Assembly (NCBI RefSeq): GCF_009795845.1
Contig: NZ_WTEX01000003.1
Span: 95,909-159,908 of the forward strand
Length of the DNA stretch: 64,000 nucleotides
DNA from: Gilliamella sp. Lep-s35
Lineage (GTDB): Bacteria; Pseudomonadota; Gammaproteobacteria; Enterobacterales; Orbaceae
Reading direction: 5' to 3'
Notes under the pieces: generated by a model
What the model saw: the letters and a program-made list of their open reading frames with translations, nothing else
What the model was told of the DNA's origin: nothing
The model's database searches: none
Part shown: one piece after another, positions 1-9,786 of the stretch
Layout: each line of letters begins with the position of its first letter
Position numbering within the stretch: position 1 is the stretch's first letter
Made by a program: the position numbers and the translations under genes

Positions 1-119
1 TTTTTATTCTTGAACTATTCATGAAATCCCTTCTCAAAAAGAGTATAATAAGATACGTATAAAATTTGTTTTACAACTTATCCCAATAGAGAGTTATATT
101 TTATTGAGAGGATTTGATT

Positions 120-290
120 ATGTCTTTTAGTATTCCACATCTTTTAGTGTTTCTGGCTGTGGTCATTTTATTGTTTGGCACTAAAAAACTCCGTCATTTA
201 GGTTCCGATCTTGGTTCAGCATTGAAAGGTTTTAAAAAAGCGATGAGTGATGATGAAGTTGAATCAAAAAATGATGATAAATTAAATTAA
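120..290 (+). CDS. tatA: Sec-independent translocase subunit TatA/TatE
   Basis: This 56-residue protein is a TatA-type subunit of the twin-arginine translocase, which forms the pore-like assembly that exports folded proteins across the inner membrane. It has one N-terminal membrane helix (residues 7-19), the family hinge [10 protein letters not shown], then an amphipathic helix ([19 protein letters not shown]) and a short acidic tail. An AGAGGA ribosome site lies 7-8 bases before the ATG. It is shorter than E. coli TatA (89) and TatE (67), mainly because the tail is reduced. No tatB or tatC follows; ubiI starts 18 bases downstream on the same strand. It could be called tatE, but TatA and TatE are functionally interchangeable. 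Confidence 0.9.
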   Translation: MSFSIPHLLVFLAVVILLFGTKKLRHLGSDLGSALKGFKKAMSDDEVESKNDDKLN

Positions 291-308
291 ATAGTTGCAT
301 TTATTAAT

Positions 309-1493
309 ATGAATATTCAATTTGATGTAGTAATTATTGGCGGTGGGTTAGTCGGTTTAGCTACGGCCTGCGCACTAAGCCAAAATGCTTTAAATATTGC
401 TATTATAGACAATAAAGTTCATCAACATGACTCCTTCTTGCATGCTGAAATAGGTATTAGAGCTTCAGCTATTAATGGTTCAAGCCAACGGTATTTTTCG
501 CAAATAGGTATTTGGGATGAATTATGCCAGAGTAAGCGAGTTCAAGAATTTACTGAAATTGGCGTATGGGAGAAAAATGGTCAAGCACATTTATCAGCTC
601 ATGCTAAAGATTATAACTATCAAAATTTAGGTTATATTATTGAAAATAATGTCATTTCTCATTATCTTTATCAATATGCTTTAAATTGCTCTAATATTAA
701 TATATATAATTGCGAAGCAATTGGTTGTGCTTTTAATGACGACTTTGTCTTTTTGACTCTTACAGATAAAACTGTTTTACAAGCTAGATTAATGATAGGG
801 GCTGATGGTGCTCATTCTTGGGTGCGTAGGTATGAAAATATTCCAGTTTTTGAGCGTGATTATCTTCATCATGCTGTTATTACAACGGTTGAAACAGAGT
901 TCCCTCACCAATCTTGTGCTAAGCAAGTGTTTTATTCAAATGGAATTATCGCTTTTCTTCCTCTTTGGCAGGAAAATAAAAGTTGCTTAGTTTGGTCAAC
1001 AAAACCAGATAATGCGTCTACTTTAACTTCATTTTCAGAATCAGAATTTTCGAACGAATTATTTCGGTTAACGGGTGATAAAGTCGGTAAATGCCAGTTA
1101 ATTAACCCTAGAATGGTATTTCCATTAAAAGCGCGGTTTGCTAAACAATTTATTAAGCATCGGTTTGTACTTATTGGCGATGCAGCTCATACTATTCATC
1201 CTTTAGCAGGACAAGGGGTAAATTTAGGTTTTCAAGATTCTGCTTTATTAGTTTCAACTATTAAACAATTAATTGAAACTAATAAAGATATTGGGCTTGC
1301 AAAAAATTTAAAATCATTTGAGTTTAATCGTCGTAAAGATGCGTTAGTTATGCTCACGGCCATGCAAACTATTCAAGATATGTTTAATGGTGATAATTTA
1401 CTAAAAAAGACATTAAGAACAATAGGTATGAATACCATCGATCATAGCTCACTATTAAAAAAACAACTGATCAAATATGCTATGAAGATTTGA
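309..1493 (+). CDS. ubiI: 2-octaprenylphenol 5-hydroxylase (UbiI/VisC family)
   Basis: This is an FAD-dependent monooxygenase of aerobic ubiquinone synthesis. The N-terminal Rossmann dinucleotide motif is VVIIGGGLVGLATA (residues 7-20), and the second FAD motif GDAAHTIHPLAGQGVNLGF lies near residue 294. The UbiF/UbiH/UbiI paralogues share this fold. I chose UbiI because of blocks such as DYLHHAVITTVETEFPH, KQVFYSNGIIAFLPL and the C-terminal AMQTIQDMFNGDNLLKK, which match E. coli UbiI better than UbiF. UbiI hydroxylates C5 of the ring. At 394 residues it is close to the E. coli protein (400). It probably shares a transcript with tatA. No other ubi gene is in the window. Confidence 0.88.
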   Translation: MNIQFDVVIIGGGLVGLATACALSQNALNIAIIDNKVHQHDSFLHAEIGIRASAINGSSQRYFSQIGIWDELCQSKRVQEFTEIGVWEKNGQAHLSAHAKDYNYQNLGYIIENNVISHYLYQYALNCSNINIYNCEAIGCAFNDDFVFLTLTDKTVLQARLMIGADGAHSWVRRYENIPVFERDYLHHAVITTVETEFPHQSCAKQVFYSNGIIAFLPLWQENKSCLVWSTKPDNASTLTSFSESEFSNELFRLTGDKVGKCQLINPRMVFPLKARFAKQFIKHRFVLIGDAAHTIHPLAGQGVNLGFQDSALLVSTIKQLIETNKDIGLAKNLKSFEFNRRKDALVMLTAMQTIQDMFNGDNLLKKTLRTIGMNTIDHSSLLKKQLIKYAMKI

Positions 1494-1522
1494 TCTAAGT
1501 TTACATTTTATTACTGTTACTT

Positions 1523-1563
1523 TTGTTAAAAATTTTCAGGAAAGAATGTGTTTCAATATAAAA
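1523..1563 (+). repeat. 41-bp intergenic repeat, copy 1
   Basis: This is the first of three copies of an ungapped 41-bp sequence running from TTGT to TATAAAA with a conserved TTTCAGG core. It matches copy 2 at 32 of 41 positions by hand alignment. It lies between the convergent ubiI and mutY genes. Its function is unknown. Confidence 0.6.
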
Positions 1564-1577
1564 ATAAGTAAAAAATG

Positions 1578-2621
1578 TTAGAAAATTGTTTGTTTTAATA
1601 GATTATAAATGGGCGTAGCAAGCCCAATTTTTTCATTTTCAGATTTAAGGTTATACCAATACCCATAAGATTCATCCCAACATTTTGTATGCTTTGTGAT
1701 GACACAATGGAAAGGAACGATGTTTAAGTGAAAATGACTAAATGTGTGGCGAAATGCAATAAGCTGTTTTAAAGGTGAAGTTTCGATACCTTGTTTTTTT
1801 AGCCAGTCAATTATTTCTTGCTTACTTGAAAACTGTGGTAAACAATATAGCCCACCCCAAATGCCTGATGGTGGTCTTTTTTCTAACCAAACAGTTTGAT
1901 TGTATTCTAGCATTAAAAAATAAGCTGTTTTTTCAGGAATAATCTTTTTAGGTTTTTTGGTTGGATATTGTTGCCAACTTTCTGTTTTATATGCAAGACA
2001 ATTGCTATGCAAAGGACATAAAGAGCACTTAGGTTTAGTACGCGTACAAACCATCGCGCCAATATCCATCATGGCTTGGTTAAATTTTGCAACATCAGTT
2101 TCAGGAGTCACTTGTTCGCTCAATTGCCAGAGTTTATTTTCGATAGTTTTAATACCGGGCCAACCTTCAACAGCAAAATATCGAGTTAATACACGTTTTA
2201 CATTACCATCTAAAATGGGGTAATGTTGATTTTGTGCAAGAGATAATATTGCACCAGCTGTTGAACGTCCTATGCCTGGAAGTGCGACGACATCATCGAA
2301 CTTTGTAGGGAACATACCATTAAATTTATCAACAATTAATTGTGCTGCTTTATGCAAATTACGTGCTCTTGCATAATAGCCAAGTCCTGTCCAAAAATGC
2401 AATACATCATCAATTGGCGCTTTTGCTAAATCTGCTATTTGTGGGAAGTGCTCAATAAAACGATTAAAGTAAGGAATAACCGTTGCAACTTGAGTTTGTT
2501 GTAACATGACTTCTGATAACCAAACATGATAAGAACTCTTTTCGATTTGCCAAGGTAGTGATTTTCTACCATACAGGTCATACCAATTAAGCACAGATTG
2601 AGAAAAATGCTGCATAGCCAT
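1578..2621 (-). CDS. mutY: A/G-specific adenine DNA glycosylase MutY
   Basis: MutY removes adenine mispaired with 8-oxoguanine. The helix-hairpin-helix segment [17 protein letters not shown] ends near the catalytic Asp in [11 protein letters not shown], and the catalytic Glu lies in [19 protein letters not shown]. The 4Fe-4S cysteines have the family spacing C-x6-C-x2-C-x5-C ([18 protein letters not shown]). The C-terminal third is the NUDIX-like 8-oxoG recognition domain. The frame stays open further upstream, but that would overlap pheA. The ATG at 2621 (or 2615) gives about 347 residues, as in E. coli (350). I see no good ribosome site; the start lies just after the pheA stop, so translation is probably coupled. 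Confidence 0.93.
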   Translation of the reverse strand: MAMQHFSQSVLNWYDLYGRKSLPWQIEKSSYHVWLSEVMLQQTQVATVIPYFNRFIEHFPQIADLAKAPIDDVLHFWTGLGYYARARNLHKAAQLIVDKFNGMFPTKFDDVVALPGIGRSTAGAILSLAQNQHYPILDGNVKRVLTRYFAVEGWPGIKTIENKLWQLSEQVTPETDVAKFNQAMMDIGAMVCTRTKPKCSLCPLHSNCLAYKTESWQQYPTKKPKKIIPEKTAYFLMLEYNQTVWLEKRPPSGIWGGLYCLPQFSSKQEIIDWLKKQGIETSPLKQLIAFRHTFSHFHLNIVPFHCVITKHTKCWDESYGYWYNLKSENEKIGLATPIYNLLKQTIF

Positions 2622-2629
2622 CATAATTA

Positions 2630-3781
2630 TTATATTACAGAAACAACAGAATCCGTTGGATAACACCCAAGCACTTTGGTGTATAGCGTCATGGAAGTTA
2701 ATTCTTTAAGAGCTGTTTGCATTTCATAAGAATGAATGTTACCTTGCAAATCGATATAAAACATCTCTTCCCAAGGCGTACCATGAATTGGGCGTGATTC
2801 AAGTTTAGTCATAACAATGTTATGGTTACGTAATACTAATAATGCATCAACTAAAGCACCCGCTTGCTGACCAGTCTTCATTAGAATTGTGGTTTTAGCA
2901 GGGATTTGATCTGATACTTCGATAGGATGACGAGCTAACACAATAAAACGAGTAATGTTTTCTTTTTGATTTGCAAAATTATGTTCAAGGACTTGCAATC
3001 CATATAATTCACCACCATCTTTATTACCCATTGCTGCAATGTTAGGTTTATTCAATTTAGCAACCGTTTCTATTGCTGATGAAGTGCTATCACAATATAC
3101 AATTTTCCAATTTGGGTAGTTTTCTAAGAAGTTACTACATTGCTGGAACGGTTGGGGATGGCTATAGATAGTATCGATTTGCTCTAGCTGTGAATTTTGT
3201 ATAGCAAGAACACAATGATCAATAGGTAAAGAGAGCTCACCAATAATATGCAAATTCGTTTTTTGCAATAAATCATAAACTTCATTAATTGATCCAGAAC
3301 TAGAATTTTCTATTGGCAAAATTCCATAATTTACAGAACCATTTTCGACTTGTTCAAAAATACCTTTAAACGTTGAACAACTTAATTCAACCATTTCATC
3401 TAAGTGAGTGCGAGCATAACGGCGAGCAGCGGAATGTGAATAAGATCCTTTTGGACCTAAAAAGGCAATTTTGGCGGTAGTAATTGTGTTGTGATTAAGT
3501 TTTTCTTGTAAGATTTTTTGTTGTAATAGTACGGAATCTTCGATAATTAATTGATATAAGCGTTTTATAAACATATCATCAAGATGATAATTTTTGCCTT
3601 GATTAACCAAGCTTTTGACAAGTGAACGTTCTCGCTCAATATCACGCACAGGCATATTGGCTTCAATTTTTGTATGAACCACTTGTGTTGAAAGATTACG
3701 CCTTTGGGCAATAAGTTCTAACAACGTTTTATCTAGCTCATTAATTTGATTGCGTAAAGGTAGCAAAGGGTTTGTAGTCAT
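2630..3781 (-). CDS. pheA: Bifunctional chorismate mutase / prephenate dehydratase (P-protein)
   Basis: This enzyme converts chorismate to prephenate and then to phenylpyruvate, the committed steps of phenylalanine synthesis. Residues 1-90 are the AroQ-type chorismate mutase ([19 protein letters not shown], then VRDIERER). Next comes the prephenate dehydratase ([18 protein letters not shown], and [20 protein letters not shown]), and a C-terminal ACT domain carries the TKLESRP phenylalanine-binding motif. It has 383 residues (E. coli 386). It follows raiA as in enterics, but the 50 bases between the raiA terminator and the start hold no Phe-rich leader peptide, so the classic pheL attenuator is absent. 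A TATAAT-like -10 lies in that gap on the minus strand. Confidence 0.97.
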   Translation of the reverse strand: MTTNPLLPLRNQINELDKTLLELIAQRRNLSTQVVHTKIEANMPVRDIERERSLVKSLVNQGKNYHLDDMFIKRLYQLIIEDSVLLQQKILQEKLNHNTITTAKIAFLGPKGSYSHSAARRYARTHLDEMVELSCSTFKGIFEQVENGSVNYGILPIENSSSGSINEVYDLLQKTNLHIIGELSLPIDHCVLAIQNSQLEQIDTIYSHPQPFQQCSNFLENYPNWKIVYCDSTSSAIETVAKLNKPNIAAMGNKDGGELYGLQVLEHNFANQKENITRFIVLARHPIEVSDQIPAKTTILMKTGQQAGALVDALLVLRNHNIVMTKLESRPIHGTPWEEMFYIDLQGNIHSYEMQTALKELTSMTLYTKVLGCYPTDSVVSVI

Positions 3782-3832
3782 TTTTATTAGATGTTAAAAA
3801 AAGATAGTGTATATTATAACAAGCACGAAAAT

Positions 3833-3858
3833 AAAGGCACCATTAAAGTGCCTTTTTA
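3833..3858 (-). terminator. Rho-independent terminator of raiA
   Basis: Perfect 8-bp arms AAAGGCAC / GTGCCTTT with a 7-base loop lie just downstream of the raiA stop, with an AT-rich tail in the minus-strand direction. A second AT-only inverted repeat (TAATCTA / TAGATTA, 3861-3880) sits between the stop and this hairpin. Confidence 0.75.
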
Positions 3859-3881
3859 TTTAATCTAAAAAAATAGATTAA

Positions 3882-4214
3882 TTAAATTTCATCTTCTAAT
3901 ATTTTATCTTTTATGCTGTTCATTGCACGTCGAGACTCGCCTTTATGTTGCAGTTTATTAAGCTGTTTTTCAAGTTTATCAATAAGATCATTAATAGCTG
4001 CATACATATCAATATGTTTGGCAGATGCAACTAATGGTGTTCCTTTGGTAGCAATTGTTGCATCAACAATAAATCCATCTGGCTCTTTGGATAAAATAAA
4101 ATGAGGGTTGATTAGCTGCGCTCTCCATTTATCTAACTTCAAAAATTTATCTTCTAGATAGCTACGAATTGCAGGAGTAATATCCATTTGTTTACTGGTA
4201 ATACTTAAAGTCAT
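3882..4214 (-). CDS. raiA: Ribosome-associated inhibitor RaiA (hibernation factor, HPF/YfiA family)
   Basis: RaiA binds the 30S subunit near the decoding centre in stationary phase or cold and stabilises inactive 70S ribosomes. The sequence matches E. coli RaiA nearly end to end ([52 protein letters not shown]). The frame extends further upstream, but the ATG at 4214 follows an AAAGGAG ribosome site at good spacing and matches the family N-terminus ([10 protein letters not shown]), giving 110 residues. It is monocistronic, with its own terminator before pheA. Confidence 0.96.
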   Translation of the reverse strand: MTLSITSKQMDITPAIRSYLEDKFLKLDKWRAQLINPHFILSKEPDGFIVDATIATKGTPLVASAKHIDMYAAINDLIDKLEKQLNKLQHKGESRRAMNSIKDKILEDEI

Positions 4215-4473
4215 AATTGATCTCCTTTCTTTTATCAACAAGCTAAGATTTATAATGTTGTTACTACATTGGCAAATTATTTCAGTCTCGTCAATAAGAT
4301 ATTTATTATTAAACTCATTTTTATGAATTTAAATTAGGGAAAGATTCAATTAATTAAATATTGTATAACAGAAGAAGCCAAAACTGATTTTTCAATTATT
4401 TTAATATATACTTCTTTTTTAAGAATATAGTTTATTCTATTGTTATAGAATATTATTTAATAATGAGGACTAT

Positions 4474-5220
4474 GTGAGTTATTTAGATAATGTGAAGATT
4501 GTTTTGGTTGAAACATCGCATACTGGTAATATGGGATCTGCTGCAAGAGCAATGAAAACCATGGGATTAACTAATCTTTGTTTGGTTAATCCAGTTATAA
4601 AACCTGATTCTCAATCGATTTCGTTAGCAGCAGGAGCTAGTGATATTATTAAAAATGCACAAATCTTCTCGTCACTGGAACATGCCATTGCCGATTGTAC
4701 TTTAGTGATAGGAACTAGTGCACGTTCTCGCAGTTTACAGTGGCCTTATTTAACACCAAAAGAGTGTGGTGATAAAATTATTCAAGAAGCTTCAAACCAG
4801 CATGCTCAAGTTGCTTTAGTATTTGGACGTGAAAGGGTTGGTTTAACTAATGAAGAATTGCAAAAATGCCATTATCATGTCGGAATTCCCGCTAATCCTG
4901 ATTATAGCTCTTTAAATCTTGCCATGTCGGTGCAAGTATTGTGTTATGAAATTCGTATATCAATGTTAAATCTTGAAAGTAAGCTACTTGAAGAATCAAA
5001 AGATACGAATATAACCGAAGCTAAGTTTCCTATAAATGCCGATATAGAACGTTTCTACCAACATTTAGAACAGACTTTATTACGGACTGGCTTTATTAAT
5101 AATAATCATCCAGGGCAAATTATGGGGCGTTTGCGTCGCTTATTTACACGTGCACGTATTGAACAACAGGAACTAAATATTTTGCGTGGTATTTTAACTT
5201 CGATTGATAAATCATTATGA
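4474..5220 (+). CDS. trmJ: tRNA (cytidine/uridine-2'-O-)-methyltransferase TrmJ
   Basis: TrmJ is a SPOUT-class enzyme that 2'-O-methylates position 32 in the anticodon loop of several tRNAs using S-adenosylmethionine. The trefoil-knot motifs are visible: [16 protein letters not shown] near the N-terminus, [16 protein letters not shown] near residue 120 and [17 protein letters not shown] near residue 140. It has 248 residues (E. coli 246). The start is GTG, with GAGG five bases upstream; the overlapping ATG one frame away runs straight into a stop. It is usually upstream of iscR in enterics, but no isc gene is present here. Confidence 0.95.
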   Translation: MSYLDNVKIVLVETSHTGNMGSAARAMKTMGLTNLCLVNPVIKPDSQSISLAAGASDIIKNAQIFSSLEHAIADCTLVIGTSARSRSLQWPYLTPKECGDKIIQEASNQHAQVALVFGRERVGLTNEELQKCHYHVGIPANPDYSSLNLAMSVQVLCYEIRISMLNLESKLLEESKDTNITEAKFPINADIERFYQHLEQTLLRTGFINNNHPGQIMGRLRRLFTRARIEQQELNILRGILTSIDKSL

Positions 5221-5227
5221 TAATTAT

Positions 5228-5260
5228 AAATAGCCCCCATAAAATTATGAGGGCTATTTT
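5228..5260. terminator. Bidirectional terminator between trmJ and cysS
   Basis: Nine-base arms AAATAGCCC / GGGCTATTT flank a 14-base AT-rich loop, followed by TTTT on the plus strand and an A/T-rich flank on the other side. It sits between the convergent trmJ and cysS genes. Confidence 0.8.
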
Positions 5261-5317
5261 AGTCAATTAGCCTAATGTGTTATTTTATTTATTCATAAAA
5301 TTGTCACGTTAAAAATA

Positions 5318-6709
5318 TTAGCTTTTTTTGCGCCATGTTGTACCATTGGCGCCATCTTCAAGCACAATATTCATTGCATTTAATTTGTCACGAGCCTCAT
5401 CGGCCTGCGACCAATTTTTGCTTGCTCTTGCTTCGTTACGTTGTTTTATTAATGCTTCAACTAATGCCACATCGACATCATCTTGCTTATCGCCTTGTAA
5501 AAATTTAACAGGATCTTGCTCTAATAATCCAAGTACTGCCGATAAATAACGTAACTCAGCAGCTAATTCATTAGCCAGTTGCATATTATTATCGGCTTTG
5601 GCTTTGTTTATTTCACGAGCCAAGTCAAAAAGCGTTGAATTAGCTTCTGGTGTATTAAAGTCATCATCCATAGCGTTACAAAACTGGCGATAATAATTAC
5701 TATCAGGTGTCGTATGTGGATGATTCGCATCAGTATCTCGCAAGGCTGTATATAGTCGCTCAAGTGCTATTCTTGCTTGTTTTAAGTTTTCTTCACTATA
5801 ATTGAGTTGGCTACGATAATGCCCAGATAATAAAAAGTAGCGTACTGTTTCTGCATCATAATGCTTTAATACGTCACGAATTGTGAAAAAGTTATTGAGT
5901 GATTTTGACATTTTTTCTTGGTCGATCATCACCATACCTGAGTGCATCCAATAATTGACATATTGTCCATCATGGGCGCACGTTGATTGGGCAATTTCGT
6001 TTTCGTGATGTGGAAACATTAAATCTGAACCACCGCCGTGAATATCAAAATGATTACCTAATTGATAGCTGTTCATTGCTGAACATTCAATGTGCCAACC
6101 AGGGCGACCTTTACCCCATGGTGAATCCCAACTTGGTTCGTTAGGTTTTGACATTTTCCATAATACAAAATCCATTGGATTACGTTTAACATCAACCACA
6201 TTAACACGAGCACCAGCTTGTAGCTGCTCTAAATTTTGGCGAGATAACACACCATAATTAGGTGCACTATCAACAGCAAACATCACATCCCCATTTTCGG
6301 CAATATAAGCGTGATTTTTATTAATTAACTCTTCAACCAATTGAATTATTTGTGGCATGTGATGCGTTGCCCTAGGTTCAACATCAGGGCGTTTTATATT
6401 CAGTGCATCAAAATCGGCATACATCTCTTGTAACATGCGATCTGTTAATTGCTCGCAAGTTTCGCCATTTTCTAATGCTCTCTTAATTATTTTGTCATCG
6501 ACATCAGTAATATTACGAACATAAGTTAAATCGTAACCTAAAAAACGTAAATAACGTGTAACAACATCGAAAGCAACAAAAGTACGCCCATGACCAATGT
6601 GACAAAGATCGTAAATTGTCACTCCACAAACATAGAGTCCAACTTTATTAGGAGTAATTGGTTGGAATATTTCTTTTTCTCGGGTTAATGTGTTGAATAT
6701 TTTTAACAT
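5318..6709 (-). CDS. cysS: Cysteinyl-tRNA synthetase
   Basis: This class I synthetase charges tRNA-Cys. The HIGH motif (HIGHGRTF) follows CGVTIYDLC, whose first Cys is a zinc ligand. The other zinc ligands lie in WHIECSAMN and [12 protein letters not shown], and the KMSKS loop is [10 protein letters not shown]. The frame is open further upstream, but the ATG at 6709 begins [15 protein letters not shown], as in E. coli, and gives 463 residues (E. coli 461). No clear ribosome site is visible. An AT-rich 11-bp inverted repeat lies 25 bases before the start. No folD or ppiB neighbour is present. Confidence 0.97.
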   Translation of the reverse strand: MLKIFNTLTREKEIFQPITPNKVGLYVCGVTIYDLCHIGHGRTFVAFDVVTRYLRFLGYDLTYVRNITDVDDKIIKRALENGETCEQLTDRMLQEMYADFDALNIKRPDVEPRATHHMPQIIQLVEELINKNHAYIAENGDVMFAVDSAPNYGVLSRQNLEQLQAGARVNVVDVKRNPMDFVLWKMSKPNEPSWDSPWGKGRPGWHIECSAMNSYQLGNHFDIHGGGSDLMFPHHENEIAQSTCAHDGQYVNYWMHSGMVMIDQEKMSKSLNNFFTIRDVLKHYDAETVRYFLLSGHYRSQLNYSEENLKQARIALERLYTALRDTDANHPHTTPDSNYYRQFCNAMDDDFNTPEANSTLFDLAREINKAKADNNMQLANELAAELRYLSAVLGLLEQDPVKFLQGDKQDDVDVALVEALIKQRNEARASKNWSQADEARDKLNAMNIVLEDGANGTTWRKKS

Positions 6710-6733
6710 TATAATATACAGGTTAAAATTGAT

Positions 6734-6762
6734 GAATTTTGTTAAATAATATAACAAAATTC
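6734..6762. repeat. AT-rich inverted repeat in the cysS leader
   Basis: Perfect 11-bp arms GAATTTTGTTA / TAACAAAATTC surround a 7-base loop, 25 bases upstream of the cysS start. It may be a leader hairpin or a protein-binding palindrome; nothing in the sequence decides this. Confidence 0.4.
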
Positions 6763-6917
6763 TGGATATGACGAAATTACTTATTAAGAACTTTGCAAGC
6801 AAAATTGAGAAAATGTATATACCAATACAACTGAATTAAATTTGTTGAGTTTGTATAGATGTTTTTAAAGGTGATGATAAGAAATATGATGTACTATAAA
6901 TACAAACCTTAGTCTTA

Positions 6918-6948
6918 TTTAAATTGGCGGTTTACCCGCCAATTTAAA
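6918..6948. terminator. Perfect 13-bp hairpin, probable terminator of the YeaQ/GlsB-family gene
   Basis: Arms TTTAAATTGGCGG / CCGCCAATTTAAA with a 5-base loop lie ten bases beyond the stop codon of the small membrane-protein gene. The 3' flank is AT-rich but lacks a clean T run in either direction. Confidence 0.65.
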
Positions 6949-6958
6949 TTAAAATAAC

Positions 6959-7204
6959 TTATTGTTTTAAATGGCGATAGATATAAATAAGTATAATCGA
7001 ACCAAGCACTGAAATTAACAAGCTTGGGAAATTAAATCCTGTCACACTACCCCAACCAAAGAAGGTGCTAATATACCCTCCGACTAAGGCCCCAGCTACA
7101 CCTAATAAAATAGTTTTAATCACCCCTACACGTCCAAGTGGCATAAAAAACTTCGCAATCCAGCCGGCAATTAATCCTAGAACTATCCAACTAATGATAC
7201 CCAT
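6959..7204 (-). CDS. GlsB/YeaQ/YmgE family membrane protein
   Basis: This is an 81-residue, very hydrophobic protein of the family annotated as transglycosylase-associated or stress-response membrane proteins. It has three predicted membrane segments (about residues 4-20, 28-50 and 58-76) and glycine-rich motifs (IVLGLIAGWIAK, LLGVAGALVGGYI) typical of the family. The biochemical role of the family is not established; E. coli paralogues are induced by osmotic or acid stress. A clear ribosome site (AAAGGAAA) precedes the ATG. It is monocistronic. Confidence 0.85.
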   Translation of the reverse strand: MGIISWIVLGLIAGWIAKFFMPLGRVGVIKTILLGVAGALVGGYISTFFGWGSVTGFNFPSLLISVLGSIILIYIYRHLKQ

Positions 7205-7416
7205 GATTATTTCCTTTTGTTATTGAAATTAAAGTTAGTTTACTCAAATAGATTAAAAAATCTAACAGATGCTGATGTTCAATGTAATAGTTTTAACCGA
7301 TTGTTCAAAAGTCAGAAATGATATGTAAAATATAAAGATTATTAATTTTAATATTCTGTGTTTTCATTTTTTTACGAGGTTATAATAAAAACAAGTAAAT
7401 ATTAGCAATGAAATAT

Positions 7417-7440
7417 AAGGGAGATTTAATCCCCCTTTTA
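7417..7440 (-). terminator. Terminator of lysC
   Basis: On the minus strand, AAGGG / CCCTT arms extended by GAT / ATC with one internal mismatch and a 3-base loop lie immediately after the lysC stop, followed by TATATTT. Confidence 0.6.
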
Positions 7441-7443
7441 ATC

Positions 7444-8808
7444 TTATTGTTCGAAAATTGTTTTATGTAGAATTTTGATAATTGATTCGGCATCATTGCT
7501 TTTTGCTAATAAGCAAAGATTGTGTGTACTTGCTCCATAACAACAAAGCCTAATAATAAACTCATCTAATACACCAAACACTTCTTTTGGTATGCCTCGT
7601 GTTGAGGTTAAGTTATTGCCTATGATCGCAATTAGTGCTAAGTCTTCTTCTACAGTTACATTACAAACGGTTGATAGTTCATTAAATAATTCTTTTGTTA
7701 ATAAACTGTTACCGTTGGTGTTAGTACCTGTGGTATCAATAGTTAATGCGACACTTACTTCTGATGTAGTAACTAAATCAACCGAAATATTATGCTTGGC
7801 TAATATCGTAAACACATTTGCAAGAAAACCTTGCGCATGTAACATATTTAAACTGGTTAGGGTTAGTAAAGTTTGTTTACGGCGTAATGCCAAAGCTCTA
7901 AATACGGGTAATTTAGATGTAATGCTGTTTGTGTTGTAAACAATTGTTCCTCCTTCTTGAGGCGTTTTGCTTGAACCAACAAAAACTGGGATATTGCTAC
8001 GCACAGCGGGTACTAATGTGGCAGGGTGCAACACTTTTGCACCAAATGTTGCCATTTCTGTTGCTTCGGCAAAAGATATTTCATCAATACGTTTAGCCGC
8101 TGGAGTAATGCGCGGATCGTTAGTATAAATTCCTGCCACATCAGTCCAAATGTCAATTTGAGTTGCATTTAATGCTTCACTTAATAAAGCAGCGGTATAG
8201 TCGCTACCACCGCGCCCTAAGGTTGTAGTTTTTCCTGAACTTTCACTGCCTATAAATCCTTGTGTTACTATGATATTTTGATTGTTTAGTGATTTTAAAT
8301 GTGCACAGCAAAGTTGTTTAATATCTTCAATTTTAGGTGTGGCTTTACCAAATTTATTATCAGTGCGCAATACTTTACGTACATCAAACCATGTGGCATT
8401 TTTTTGCTTTTCTTTTAATATCTCCACAAAGAGTTTGGAAGACATTATTTCACCATGACTAACAAGTTCATCGGTTAATGCTGGCGATGTAGCTAAACTT
8501 GCAGCTTCAGACAAAGAGGCTATATTAGCAATGATTTGGTCTATTTCATTTCGGAGTTCGGGGTTTTCAGGTAGCTGTTCTAAGATGTTGTATTGGATAG
8601 ATTGAATTTTTGCAATATGTTGAGAGCGAACATCGGTATCACGACCTTCTGCTAATGCAACTAACAAATTGGTCACGCCGGCAGATGCCGATAACACTAC
8701 AACTTTAACATTAGGATTAGCGATTACAATATTGGCACTATTTACCATTGCTGGATAATCGGCAACACTAGTACCACCAAATTTAGCAATTACAAATGAT
8801 GTTTCCAT
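7444..8808 (-). CDS. lysC: Lysine-sensitive aspartokinase III
   Basis: This enzyme phosphorylates aspartate, the first step towards diaminopimelate, lysine, threonine and methionine. The kinase motif KFGGTSVADY is at residues 8-17, followed by the aspartate-binding segment ATSPALTDELVSHGE and GFIGSESSGKTTTLGRGGSDYTAA. Two C-terminal ACT domains (from about residue 310) include HNISVDLVTTSEVSVALTID, typical of the lysine-feedback type. It has 454 residues (E. coli LysC 449) and no homoserine dehydrogenase domain. GAGGA precedes the ATG. A lysine riboswitch lies in its leader, so expression should fall when lysine is plentiful. Confidence 0.97.
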   Translation of the reverse strand: METSFVIAKFGGTSVADYPAMVNSANIVIANPNVKVVVLSASAGVTNLLVALAEGRDTDVRSQHIAKIQSIQYNILEQLPENPELRNEIDQIIANIASLSEAASLATSPALTDELVSHGEIMSSKLFVEILKEKQKNATWFDVRKVLRTDNKFGKATPKIEDIKQLCCAHLKSLNNQNIIVTQGFIGSESSGKTTTLGRGGSDYTAALLSEALNATQIDIWTDVAGIYTNDPRITPAAKRIDEISFAEATEMATFGAKVLHPATLVPAVRSNIPVFVGSSKTPQEGGTIVYNTNSITSKLPVFRALALRRKQTLLTLTSLNMLHAQGFLANVFTILAKHNISVDLVTTSEVSVALTIDTTGTNTNGNSLLTKELFNELSTVCNVTVEEDLALIAIIGNNLTSTRGIPKEVFGVLDEFIIRLCCYGASTHNLCLLAKSNDAESIIKILHKTIFEQ

Positions 8809-8875
8809 GGATTCCTCATATTAAAAATTTTTATTTTTAACAGAGCTAGAGCGGGCATGTTCTATTTACAATTAA

Positions 8876-9057
8876 AAAGTACAAACCATGAAGCGCTCCA
8901 CCTGTTAAGGTGACAACCCAAGGGATTCAGCCCTTGCAGTCGATTTAATTACTTCTGGATGGGTAATCAAACCTCGGCATTACATCCCCTCGATCATTTA
9001 TTAGTGGTTCCAGTCCATAAAATGACTTACCTGAGTAATGCGCCTCTTCGTTTTGCA
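8876..9057 (-). promoter_or_regulatory. Lysine riboswitch (L box) controlling lysC
   Basis: Read on the minus strand, the leader of lysC matches the E. coli lysC L box block by block: GAAGAGGCGCATTAC at the 5' side, GAGGGGATGTAATGCCGAGG, then AAGGGCTGAATCCCTTGGG, TTGTCACC and GGTGGAGCGCTTCAT. The ends GCAAAAC...GAAG and CTTC...GTTTG can pair as P1. The remaining 65 bases to the ATG contain no GC hairpin with a T run, so control of translation or RNA decay is more likely than termination. The bounds are approximate. Confidence 0.92.
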
Positions 9058-9164
9058 ACTTCTGTTACGAAATCAGCACTATATAGGATTAACGATTTTA
9101 TTAATTGTGTCAATAGGTTAAATGCTAAAAATTATTTGGTTGTAATATGGTGAAATTGAAAGAT

Positions 9165-9623
9165 TTATAGCTCTCGTTCAAACAATTCAATAATGGTTTG
9201 ATATAATTTTTTTACTGTACATTCTTTAGTTGGTGTACTAAAGATTGTATCATCACCAGCAATTGAACCTAAAATACCTTCTGATTTACCAATTGAATCT
9301 AGTAATCGAGCAATGAGTTGGGCGGCACCAGGGCTAGTACGTATCACTACCATTGAGCTATTAAAATCAATATCAATCACTAAGTTTTTTAATGGGCTAC
9401 TAGTTGTTGGTACGCTTATTTCTGCAGGTAAACAATAGACCATTTCGGATTTTGCATTTCGAGTTCTCACCGCACCAAATTTGGTTAGCATACGTGAAAC
9501 TTTTGATTGATTAATGTTATCAAATCCTTGTTCTTGTAACGCTTGTACAATTTCTACTTGTGAACTAAACTTCTCTTGACGAAGCATCTCTTTAAATGTT
9601 TTGGTGAGATCGGCTTGTTTCAT
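9165..9623 (-). CDS. argR: Arginine repressor ArgR
   Basis: ArgR is the arginine-responsive hexameric repressor of arginine biosynthesis and a cofactor of Xer site-specific recombination. The N-terminal winged helix is visible ([35 protein letters not shown]), then the hinge MVYCLPAE and the C-terminal arginine-binding and oligomerisation domain with [13 protein letters not shown] and [13 protein letters not shown]. It has 152 residues (E. coli 156). AAGGAG lies upstream of the ATG. I looked for ARG boxes (TGAAT / ATTCA halves) in the 160-base upstream gap and saw none that were convincing. No mdh neighbour is present. Confidence 0.96.
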   Translation of the reverse strand: MKQADLTKTFKEMLRQEKFSSQVEIVQALQEQGFDNINQSKVSRMLTKFGAVRTRNAKSEMVYCLPAEISVPTTSSPLKNLVIDIDFNSSMVVIRTSPGAAQLIARLLDSIGKSEGILGSIAGDDTIFSTPTKECTVKKLYQTIIELFEREL

Positions 9624-9786
9624 AATGCTCCTTGGCTTCTAATTTGTTACTCTTTACTACTAATAAATGTCGTTATAAGACTCATAATAAAGTCTAATTG
9701 ATATTTAAACCAAAATAACTACTACCAATTTTAATGTATCAGTAGCAATTATTATATAAATAATTATGCGTTAAATATGCATAAAA

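Noticed and set aside
3782..3832. A pheL-type leader peptide before pheA
   Set aside because: The gap is too short and has no run of phenylalanine codons; the hairpin nearby belongs to raiA.
8959..9153. A 64-codon plus-strand frame upstream of argR
   Set aside because: It lies largely on the complement of the lysine riboswitch, and the encoded sequence resembles no protein I know; the RNA explains the conservation.
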